Of a DNA stretch of 64,000 nt, positions 13,137-21,589 are shown piece after piece (position 1 is the first letter of the stretch; every line of letters starts with the position of its first letter). The stretch is from positions 7,717,973-7,781,972 of the forward strand of contig BSYO01000011.1 in assembly GCA_033239525.1 (NCBI GenBank), written 5' to 3'. This DNA is from Nepenthes gracilis (lineage: Eukaryota; Streptophyta; Magnoliopsida; Caryophyllales; Nepenthaceae). The notes beneath the pieces were generated by a model. The model saw only the letters and a list, made by a program, of their open reading frames with translations, was not told the DNA's origin and ran no database searches. The position numbers and the translations under genes are program-made.

Positions 13137-13306
13137 TGTAGAGTCCACATCGGATGGGGAGGTGAACGGAAGCACGCATGATAAAGGGTGTGGATACTCT
13201 TCCATTGGCGACGCGTTTTGGGGGCTCGTAGGGGTAAACAAAACCGAGGCGCCTGTGGGGCGAAGGCCGGTCCAAAGCGACAATATCGATTGCTCGGGAC
13301 GTTGCA
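13137..13306 (+). repeat. Right LTR of the TRIM
   Basis: Shares start, end and most of its sequence with 12923-13091. It differs by several small indels in the middle and a missing C near its start. Confidence 0.85.
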
Positions 13307-13311
13307 TTATA

Positions 13312-14073
13312 GGTATAGGCTAATGCATATTTTTACAAGACGTTACAAAGAATATCATATATATGATTGAATAGGTGCATTAATAATAACTTTAACTTTC
13401 TATTGATTAGGTAAGATGGGGGAAGTTGGTGACGATTCGAACAAGTTATTGTCCGAGGGCAAAGGGAACAATAACAACTTAACTTAAAATTGAAATGTGG
13501 CAGCATATTCTAGCCACTGATGCACAAATGCATCGTTTCAAAAGAATGACAAGAAATAAGCAAAAGAATTAATATGAAGTCCAAGCTAGATAAGTCAAGG
13601 AACTCTCTTAGAGTAACTATCTACAATCAATTCAACAAACAGGAACACAGAAGTACTAAATCCTTCATTAGGTTTCCAAACTACACTCACCCATTAACCG
13701 AGGGGCATAATTGTGAAGAATAACAATATATTCTATTCTATGCATAGCCTTCCAAACCTGAGGGCTCAATTCTTACATACTTAGTAGTTGTTCTGTTACA
13801 CCACTTAACAGATCTTTTTTTTTTTAAGAAAAGAAAGTTCCAATTAGCGGAAGAAAGATACTCAAATAATCTTCTCAACAAATGGAGACGCTCATACCAA
13901 TACTGAAAATGAAATTACAATTGTGATGCCAGCTACTTTGTAGTTAGAAAAACCAAGAAACAAAATAATATCTTAGTGCAGACATTCTCAAACATCAACA
14001 ATAGTAGCATTAAGTAACTTGCATAAAGGCATGTATATGCGAATCAAATGAGCAGCCAACAAATCAAAACTAC
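13312..14073. other. CACTA interior without recognised coding sequence
   Basis: This spacer lies between the TRIM and the SDA1-like fragment. It has AT-rich, intron-like composition. I looked for the lysine-rich segment that should follow the SDA1 exon and did not find it. Confidence 0.4.
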
Positions 14074-14427
14074 CTTATATACAGCCTCTTTACGTAGGAC
14101 AACTAGAGGCTTTTGAGGAGTTGAATCATCTTCACTGCTTGAAGCATCATTGTCATCATTATCTTCAATTTTCTCATAACCAAGTAGGAATGAAACAGCA
14201 GCTACCATGATCCTAGTAATTTTCAAAATTACCACACGTATAGTCTTATTTAAGTTTATGATTGACTCAACAAGTAGAAGATTTTAAAGGTAGAAGGCAT
14301 ACTTTGACGAAGGATGGATGTATGCCGTGCAGATGGCATTTGCTGTCCTATCATCAAACCAAACCTTCCTCCGGTGAAGATCACGAACTGCAACAAGTGA
14401 TCTCTTTGCCATTGACTCTTCTTCCAG
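14074..14427 (-). pseudogene. SDA1-like gene fragment (60S ribosome biogenesis), captured
   Basis: Two minus-strand exons match the C-terminal third of plant SDA1, a nucleolar protein needed for 60S subunit maturation and export. Exon 14427-14303 encodes MAKRSLVAVRDLHRRKVWFD and DRTANAICTAYIHPSSK. Exon 14212-14074 encodes IMVAAVSFLLGYEKIED, an acidic serine stretch (ASSSEDDSTPQK) and LRKEAVYK. The intron between them is GT-AG and splices in phase, completing a lysine codon. Both exons are open. The rest of SDA1, including the large N-terminal part and the basic C-terminus, is not seen. It is therefore a partial genomic copy within the CACTA element; whether it is transcribed is unknown. Confidence 0.85.
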
Positions 14428-15389
14428 CTGTAAGAATACTGAAATAAGTTTCAGGGCAAGTACAATTAACATGAAAATAATCTACAACGAAGATATCGGC
14501 ATGAACCTGTAACATTCCAGCCAGTACATTCTAAAGTGCTCGGTTTTTTGTTTGATTCTTATGCTTTTGATTCATTCTCCTAATGCTATGGACAACATGT
14601 GAAAATGCCAATTTTCTCAAATTCCTATCACCTATAGTTTGAAGCTCCATAAACAATGTCAATGTTTCACCAACATCAACTATCTATCAACCAAAGATTT
14701 GCCAAAAAAAATGAAAAGGAGATGTGCCGAAACATGAACAGCTTATCTCAGCCAAACACGAAAACTGTTTTCCCTGACTCTTTGTCCCCTTGGGGCAGCC
14801 AAAGATTTTGAAAAACAAAAATTTATAATGTATCACAAAAAATAAAGAATGTCTCCCTCGTATAAAATTTATAGCCCAGATTGATTCAGTACGAAATCCC
14901 TACCTCAAAATTTTCCACTAATGCCTAATTATCAACATTTATAAAAGAACATAGCATGTCATCCCTGTACATTCAAACGTCAAAGTTACAATATGCCTTC
15001 TATCGTTCCTCAAGAAGGAAGATACAAGCATATAAACACCAACAACGTTGTCTATCCTCTAGTCCTAGCCTACCACCACCGTTTCATCGACAACTAATTT
15101 AGTCCAGATTGCAAAGAGTCCAAGAGCTGGAAATAAAATAGAGAGCGGCGCTCTATTTTCTCGATTCCGCTTTCATAATCGATTTCTACAAAAATTCCAA
15201 CATGTATCACAAATTCATAGTATTAATGAAATTTGAGAGAGGGAAGGAGCAGATTTATTTCAAAATAAAGCAGGATTATTTATAGAGAGAGTTTACTTGC
15301 AAAATAGAAATATTACTTGGAATCAGAGGAAATAGTGAAAGTAAGGGGAGTTATTTGCGAATAAGAAGGTAAAATAGGAGAATCATTTG

Positions 15390-15720
15390 CCCGTTTTTAA
15401 TTTTGGTAACCGAAATCAAAGCATCGACTCAGCAATGAAGACAATGTCAAAGGAACCTTATCGCAACATCCATCCATAGCTCTCCCAAACACCGCATCTG
15501 GCAACGATGGAAGTAGTCGACAGCAAGGATAGTAGCTTCGGCACCTCCTGCCTTGATTCCTCTTTGCTTTTACTGAGAGCGGAGGAAGAGAGCGCTTGGG
15601 AGGGAAGGTAATACGCATTGGCGACGAAGCCAAGGGTTTGGGAAATGGCTAAAGGAAGAAACGAATTTCTCAAGAAGTTTCATAAGAAATGAGAGGTAGG
15701 AGATATGGCTGACGGTCGTT
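15390..15720 (-). other. Possible third captured fragment or leader exon, unidentified
   Basis: The composition is clearly GC-richer than its surroundings. Two overlapping minus-strand frames are open (from 15673 and from 15633), rich in serine and leucine, but neither matches a family I know. It is the first non-subterminal sequence inward from the right CACTA end. It could be the 5' exon of a captured gene or a leader for antisense transcription across the SDA1 and IST1 fragments. Coding status is uncertain. Confidence 0.35.
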
Positions 15721-15783
15721 TGGGCAAGGGTGTGAGGAAGGATATGGAAGAACGAGGGTTATGAGAAAGTGAGGGTGTGAGTT

Positions 15784-15784
15784 A

Positions 15785-15822
<38 letters not shown>
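15784..15822. repeat. (ATT)n microsatellite
   Basis: A pure run of about 13 ATT units lies just inside the right end of the CACTA element. Confidence 0.95.
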
Positions 15823-15823
<1 letters not shown>

Positions 15824-15849
15824 GTTTTCATTTTAAAATTTAAATATAA

Positions 15850-15976
15850 AAATACTTATTTAACAATTAGTGACATATTTAAATTTATCACTAAAGTATA
15901 CATATATATAATCAATAGTGACAACTTAATTTTTGTTACCAATTTTTTATCATTAAAAATAAAATTTGTTATAGTG
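15850..15976. repeat. Right terminal inverted repeat and subterminal repeats of the CACTA element
   Basis: Copies of AGTGACA and the complementary TCACTAAA precede the terminal ATAGTG, which is followed by TAT at 15977-15979. Read on the minus strand the terminus is CACTATAACAAA. Confidence 0.75.
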
Positions 15977-15979
15977 TAT

Positions 15980-16864
15980 TCAGCAAAAACAAAAGTTTGA
16001 ATTGTTAATTCTAGTTTTTGAATATTTTTGTTGATAATTTTGGAGTTGGCAATGTATGGTATTGATGTCCAAATAATTTTGGTTTTTTTTCGTATTTCAG
16101 TTAAGTTGTAATATTTTAGTACTCTATTATTGATAAGATACTTATTTTTATATATATATTGAGATCATTGTATGATCGGTATTTAAAGCCATTTTAGGAG
16201 TAGCATTTTTGGTCTTGTGATTTGACTGTGAACTTTTTTTCAGATAGCTCATGTACATGTTGATTGGCAGGTTTACGTCCAAATATTCATTTGAGATTAT
16301 AGAAATTTATTAGCGAATTTTTAAATCTTGATATTAGAAATTAATTAATATAGTAATTGAATCAACTTAAGATAAATAAAAAACCTTAGGATCGAGGACA
16401 TGATAATATAGCAATTTTAACCAAATCTATTTTTTTGGTCATGGATTTTACCTCAAAATTTAGCTATGATAGTCTTAACTTCCATCATTAAAATTTAAGC
16501 TAACTTGGTAGTTATTTTCCAGTACTTTGGGCTGGCTATTCTAGGAAAGATCCTCCATTAAGTTTCATAATATTATCTCCTCAAAACTATAACCATTTAG
16601 AAATTTAGATAATTTATTATACTCCCTAAAATCTAGGAAATAATCCAATTAAAAACAAGGCTCAAAAGAAATGTATTTATCCTAATTTAACATGATATGG
16701 AAGAGCCATCCACATAATTACAAAAATTAATACCATATTTTACTAGGTATGTAAGGTTTGGATTTACATAATTAATGAAATTATTCAATTAAATTATTTA
16801 TGATTTTATTCATTTAAGAAAAATATTACCGAAAATGCTCAGGATATTATAAAATATCTATTTA
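15980..16864. other. AT-rich sequence between the CACTA element and the gypsy remnant
   Basis: No coding motif is recognised. By position it could hold the missing 5' part of the old gypsy element, but I could not match RT or RNase H motifs. Confidence 0.35.
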
Positions 16865-17774
16865 TCTACGAATTAACAATATATATACAAATTTGTGGAA
16901 CTCTTTTTGGTGGAGGAACATGAAGCCAAAGACAGCAGTTTTTATGTGAATATGTATTATTTGCAAATAGTTCAAGGCTGAGCATCGGATGCCATCGTAA
17001 GTTTTTCAACTTTTGCCTATTCCTAATAAGAAATAGGAACATATGATGTTGGATTTTATAACTAGATTTCCTAGGATGATAAGAAATCACGATTCTATTT
17101 CGGTTATAGTAAACCGATAAACAAAATCGATGCATTTGATTCCAACATGGAACATATTTTGAAGAAGCCAGTTGTCACGGCTTTACATTAACAAAGTTGT
17201 GAGATTGTACAAGGTTCTAGCATCAATAGTTTCCAATCAGGACCTAAGGTTTGCATCCAAAATTTGGCACAGCTACATGGAGAATTGGATAAGAAGTTAA
17301 AATCTAGTATAGTTTTTCAACCACCGGCAAATGATTAATCAAAGCAGATGATTTATATTTTAGAAGATATAGTTAGAAGTTTGGTTTTAAAAATAAAAAA
17401 AATTAGAATAATTATATACCTTTGATCGAATTTGCTTATAATAATAATTATTAGTCCAATATTGAAGAAGCATCTTTTGAGGCATTACATGATAGGTGAC
17501 ATCAATCCCCCTATCAATAGGAAGGATGTTGGTGTTGCAACTTTTTGGGTCTAGATACAGTTTTGGAGTCTTCAGACAAGATTAAACTAATGTAGGATAA
17601 TTTTTTAGTTACTTAGAATTGACAGAAGAGTTATAATGATCGTAGGATATTTGAATTAACTTTTGAGGTATGCAATCACATATTCTTGAAAGTGTCTATG
17701 AGGAAGAGTATTTCAAGATTTGGGGTAAACAAGAAGCTAAAGTTGAGGTTTATCAAACAATTCGAGATTTTATA
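16865..17774 (+). pseudogene. Old Ty3/gypsy chromovirus-type integrase remnant, left part
   Basis: With many stops and shifts, the plus strand still reads as integrase of the gypsy lineage. FWWRNMK at about 16905 belongs to the zinc-binding region. KAEHRMPS, LLPIPN and a DFITRFPR-like segment lead into the catalytic core. At about 17217-17290 there is SIVSNQDLRF, the counterpart of SIVSDRDPRF. Near 17350-17370 there is a degenerate LEDIVR segment. RQKSYNDRR and LKVSMRK at about 17615-17715 mark the C-terminal domain. The sequence breaks off in a FEIL motif, exactly where the next element begins. The remainder continues at 27683. No RT or 5' LTR was found to the left, so the element had lost its front half. 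Confidence 0.8.
17770..17774. repeat. Left TTATA target-site duplication of the 9.9-kb gypsy element
   Basis: TTATA directly before TGTGAGATCC is repeated at 27678-27682 directly after the other LTR. Confidence 0.88.
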
Positions 17775-18029
17775 TGTGAGATCCCGAAATCGAACAAAAA
17801 AAGAGCTTAAAATCGGAATAAAATATTAAAACTAAGAGTATACTTTTGTTTTCGTCTTAAAACCGGAAGAAGATTGAAATCCGGAGTAAAATGTCAAAAA
17901 TAAAATCCGGAGGCCGGAGTGGCCTTATACCTTTCAATATCGGAATGGCCTTATCCCATTTAAAATCGGAGTAGCTTTTGCCACAGAAGGCCGGACTGCT
18001 TGAATTCCGAAAATGATGACAAGAAAAGG

Positions 18030-18402
18030 TTGACCAGAAATTGTAATGTTGACTGAAATTTGTAAGGTTGATTGGCTTTTAGAATGTTAACCGACTTTGA
18101 GTAAAGGTTGACCGAAATATGTGATGTTGACCGGATCTTTGACCGGCGTCAAGATGTTGACCGATGTCAAAATGTTGATCGGGAGGTCGACCAAAGAGTT
18201 GATCGGCTTTGAGAAAGGTTGACCGGTCTTGAATAAAAGAAGTGAAACGTTGGCCGGCTCTGAGTAAAAGATGTCTGATTAGAATATAAAGTATTGACCA
18301 AAGAGTTGACCGGAATAAATTAAGGGCAATTAAAGATAAGGACCAACTTTGCTTATTAGTTAGAACCCAACTAAATGAAATAAGTAAACCGTCCCATTGA
18401 CC
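18030..18402 (+). promoter_or_regulatory. Cluster of W-box (TTGACC) motifs upstream of the LTR TATA box
   Basis: TTGACC occurs at 18030, 18108, 18127, 18139, 18157, 18219, 18294, 18306 and 18397, and TTGACT at about 18049. Near-matches (TTGATC, TCGACC) lie between. TTGAC[CT] is the core bound by WRKY transcription factors. The cluster ends about 115 bp before a TATA-like box and recurs in the 3' LTR (about 25330-25685). Regulation by WRKY factors is inference. Confidence 0.6.
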
Positions 18403-18404
18403 GT

Positions 18405-18510
18405 CTGAAAAGAAGTACCCAAGTGAGTAACTTAAACACTACTTACTCCCACCTAACCTCTAAAAAGAAGTACCAAGTAGGTAACTTACCCTCACTTATT
18501 CTACCTAACC
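18405..18510 (+). repeat. Short tandem duplication in the LTR, before the TATA box
   Basis: AGAAGTACC, then GTAACTTA, then an ACCTAAC segment occurs twice in succession (from about 18410 and about 18468). It is also present in the 3' LTR. Confidence 0.6.
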
Positions 18511-18517
18511 CCTCCTC

Positions 18518-18525
18518 TATTTATA
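18518..18525 (+). promoter_or_regulatory. TATA-like box of the 5' LTR
   Basis: TATTTATA followed by CTCAACTTCAGTCG is preserved in the 3' LTR at 25799-25806. Position and conservation suggest the LTR core promoter; no transcript data. Confidence 0.45.
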
Positions 18526-18960
18526 CTCAACTTCAGTCGAAGAAGTAAGTATGAGTGCCAATAAGAAGGAACAATAAGGAGTAGAGAAGAAGAGAAAGCT
18601 TCAAGTCTGTCGGAGTAGGCAGACAACCGTCAGGCAAGTGTACACTATGTTTTTAATTTCAGAATATTGCAAGTGTACTTCGGACGATCAATCTTTTTTA
18701 AGTTCGTTTGCAAGTGTGCCCTAATTTTTAAAGTTCATACTTTGCAAATATACTTCCATCTCTAAAGTTCCAGCTTTAAAAACTGCTGTTTTTTCCTTTC
18801 AATTTAGATTAAATGCATGCCGTTTTAATTACTGTTTGATAAGCTGTTTTCTGGTTTGAATTCATACTTTCTGCCTTCTGTCCTCTACTTTTTGCTAAAC
18901 TCATGTTTAAATTAGAGTACATTAAAATAAAAAAGTAGACCGGCTTGTATGTTACTTGCA

Positions 18961-19440
18961 TTACCCAAATTTGAAACCGGCCTTGATTTGTAAAATAATT
19001 GAAACCGGCTTTATAATATAATTTGAAACCGGTTTAAGTAAATACTGAAACCAGCCTTGCATAATTTGAAACTGGCATTTGAAACATAACTTGAAATCGG
19101 CTGTGAAGTGAAGCATGAAACATTGAAACCGGCCTTGCTTGAAAATTATGAAACCGGCATTTGTAAAAGTAACTTTAAAACCGGCCGTGAAGCGAAACAT
19201 GAAACATTGAAACCAGCCTTGCATATAATTTTAAAATCGGCATTTGTAATGTGAAGTGACGCATGAAATACAGACTGGAATCTATAATTGAAACCAGCCG
19301 TGTATATTAGTTTGAAACCGGCCTTGTATATTAATTTGAAACTGGCCTTGTTTATTAATTTGAAACCGGCATTTGTAATGAAATTTGAAACCGGCTTGTG
19401 GTATAACCGTTCGAAATGAACAAAGAATATGTGAACCGGC
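18961..19440 (+). repeat. GAAACCGGC minisatellite in the 5' LTR
   Basis: About 17 copies of GAAACCGGC or close variants (GAAACTGGC, GAAATCGGC, AAAACCGGCC, GAAACCAGCC) are spaced roughly 17-40 bp apart. The matching array is at about 26250-26720 in the 3' LTR. Spacers share AT-rich sequence such as TATTAATTT. Confidence 0.85.
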
Positions 19441-19535
19441 TTTATGATAAAATAAATAAGTTCGGACTTTAGAATTGAGAGATAAGGTTCTCCGACATGC
19501 CTTAGGATTCTATGGTGATAATCGAGGATAACGAA

Positions 19536-19640
19536 TGTGAGAGCCGTCTTCGGGATTTTGTACAATGAGGTAGTGATAGCTGTCCTCGGGGTTTTGTATA
19601 AGGAGGAAGTGAGAGCCATCCTTGAGGTTTTATACAAGGA
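19536..19640 (+). repeat. Three-unit tandem repeat in the 5' LTR, unit about 36-39 bp
   Basis: Three successive copies share GAGCCGTC or a variant, GGGGTTTTGTA and AGGAGG. The counterpart in the 3' LTR is at about 26819-26930. Confidence 0.7.
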
Positions 19641-20391
19641 GGGATTGCCGTAATTGTGAGAAGATGTACACAATCTATCCTCAATTAAAGGCCCCCTTTC
19701 GCTAAGCAGAAACCTTACCAATAAATAAAAGAAGATTTCTATACTGTAACTGGCCTTACTTTATGTTCTAATATTAACTGTTTCGGCTTTCTAATCGACT
19801 TTTGTATAGTCCGGCCAATTGTTACTGTATGATATTTATGTTGCATGATTACCTGCATTGATCGTTTTAGTGTTCTGCAAGATTCTGGCCGAATGATATC
19901 TTATATATGTATCTGTAATTGGTGACAGCACAAACGTTTTATGAAAAATCTGCATGTACCTTGTTGAGCTCCGGCTCACCATTTTCTATTTTCTCCTCCC
20001 ATTCAGATGAAATTTTAGAACTTGTGCCTGACGAGACGGAGTGACTATAACCTATCGGAAGGATTGTAAGGATTCAGAAGCATACCTTTTGAAAGACCGC
20101 CACAAAAAAAGTAGTTAATGTAATGATCTATTAGAATTGATGAACTTTTGTAATTAGACATTTATGGCTATATATTCATGAATGAATTTTATGGGAATGA
20201 ATATGAATGCTTCAGTAGGATATTAGATTGACTTCCGCTATATGTTTGATGACTAAAGTGTATGAGCCCTAGATGACATCTGTGATCCTATGATTAGAAA
20301 GTACGATCGGCCCGGATCGGATCATTGAAACTTTGGTGTCAGTTTCGAGAGGTCGCTGGCGGAATGCAAAAAAAAATCGTTCTGTCATAAT

Positions 20392-20402
20392 TGGTATCAG
20401 AG
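20392..20402 (+). promoter_or_regulatory. Primer-binding site, initiator tRNA-Met type
   Basis: TGGTATCAGAG begins three bases after the 5' LTR end. It is complementary to the 3' end of initiator tRNA-Met, the usual primer for this group. Confidence 0.9.
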
Positions 20403-20608
20403 AAATGAGATACCTTAGGAATTAATCGATCAAAATGTGGACGCAAAGGTTTGAATCTTTATACTGAATCTCTAAAAGAAGTAGGCCAAGGACAACTTAG
20501 GCAATTAGAGTCCTTTGGAAACTTGACTTCTATACTAAGTACAATTTTGGGATTGAAGGATACTTCCTTTTTTTGAGATTATAATATTATGCCTATCTTG
20601 ATTTTAGG

Positions 20609-21560
20609 ATGGCTAGTGAAAGAGGAAGAAGAAATGACCGTAATACACCCTATGACCGGGAGGCCGCTTATGTAGACTTGCTGGAAAGAATGACCACCAT
20701 GGTGGAATTCGTCGAGCATAGGCATATGTCTCCAGTTCTTGTGACTAAGCCAGCTCCGGCCATCCTAGTTCCAACCACGTATGATCGATTCACGGTGGAA
20801 CGAGCATCGCACTTTTTGGGGAAGCTCGATCCAGTAGAAGCTGATATATGGCTTAAGAGGATGAAGAAAATATTTACAGTGATTGGGTGTACGGACCAGG
20901 AGAAGGTCACTTTCGCCGTGTATAAGTTAAAGGGCGAAGCAGACAGCTAGTGGTGCATGAGGAAGGGAGCGCTAGGAATACCCGACCAGATAATCACTTG
21001 GGATATGTTCGAGGAAGCTTTTCTGGAGAAATACTTTCCATCCAGTCTCCGGGATCAAAAGGAGATGGAGTTTATGAGATTAAGGTAAGGAAGTATGACT
21101 GTGACTAGTATGATGCTAAATTGGTCGAGCTGTCCTGATTATCACCTTATTATATAGACGACGAATTAAGAAAGGTGAAGAAGTTTCAATAAGGACTGCG
21201 GAATGATATTCAGAAGAAACTGTCCACATTAAAGCTTGAGACGTATGCTAATATACTGGACCGCACGGTCATTTACGAACAAGAGGTGGTGATAGAAAAA
21301 TTCTACGCGAAGAGGACAGCTAGCGGAGTAGGTGTTGGTGTCGGATCTGCTGGGGGATCTTTTGGGTCGTCAAAGAAGATGAGGACGACTGAGAAAGGAA
21401 GGGGTGTTGCGCCGGCTCAGTCAATGGTTGATTCTAGGGCATCGGCTGCACACTGCACGTCCTATGGGAAGATACATTTGGGGCAGGTGTGCCGCTGGAC
21501 AATAGAAGCTTGTTTCAAATGTGAACATCACGGCCACATGATCAAGAATTGCCCGAAACT
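20609..21560 (+). pseudogene. gag of the 9.9-kb gypsy element (mutated)
   Basis: The ATG at 20609 opens a 113-residue stretch with the gag capsid-type segment FLGKLDPVEADIWLKRMKKI and VTFAVYKLKGEAD. TAG at 20948 falls where relatives have the first Trp of a WW pair. The reading continues with EAFLEKYFPSSLRDQK, then TAA at 21086 in a Gln position. Later come a glycine- and serine-rich linker (from 21310) and a CCHC zinc knuckle at 21511-21555 (C-FK-C-EHHG-H-MIKN-C), which binds RNA. It would form the virus-like particle, but the stops prevent a full product. Confidence 0.88.
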
Positions 21561-21589
21561 AGAAGGGAGAAAGCCAACTGTTCTGGCTA

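Larger units (their letters stand above)
12923..13306 (+). mobile_element. TRIM/SMART-type miniature LTR retrotransposon
   Basis: Two direct repeats, 12923-13091 (169 bp) and 13137-13306 (170 bp), both start TGTAGAGTCC and end GGGACGTTGCA. Between them lie only 45 bp. These begin with GATGGTACAGAGCC, a primer-binding-site-like match to initiator tRNA-Met with one base missing, and end with a purine-rich GTGGGGTGGGAC. TTATA flanks both sides (12918-12922 and 13307-13311). It has no coding capacity, so it must have been mobilised in trans. The LTRs have diverged by several substitutions and indels, so the insertion is old. TG/CA ends, binding site, purine tract and target duplication together make this a complete element. 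Confidence 0.88.
10036..15976. mobile_element. Non-autonomous CACTA transposon carrying host gene fragments (Pack-CACTA candidate)
   Basis: The right end, read inward on the minus strand, starts CACTATAACAAATTTT. The left end starts CTTTACAACAATTTTAAT, a degenerate match. The two inverted ends agree over about 27 bases with a handful of mismatches. Both ends are flanked by TAT. Subterminal regions carry many short repeats of the type TTTGTCACTAAA and AGTGACA, in both orientations, as is usual for plant CACTA elements. The 5.9-kb interior encodes no visible TNPA/TNPD-type transposase. Instead it holds intron-containing minus-strand fragments of an IST1-like and an SDA1-like gene, plus a nested TRIM. 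The element is therefore non-autonomous. The mutated CACTA at the left end suggests that it is no longer mobile. Confidence 0.8.
17775..20389 (+). repeat. 5' LTR (about 2.6 kb)
   Basis: Starts TGTGAGATCCCGAAAT and aligns with 25078-27677. It contains, in order, TTGACC repeats, a TATA-like box, an array of GAAACCGGC-type units and a short array near 19536-19640. Its length is unusual for gypsy elements and is partly explained by these arrays. Confidence 0.92.

Noticed and set aside
12835..13370. Several overlapping open frames of 60-146 codons on both strands
   Set aside because: All fall in the GC-rich LTRs of the TRIM and reflect its stop-poor direct repeats. No protein family fits, and the element is non-coding.
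18961..19440. Regularly spaced GAAACCGGC repeats, considered as a CRISPR-like array
   Set aside because: Core repeats are too short and variable, spacers are themselves similar, and the same array occurs in the second LTR of a retrotransposon.
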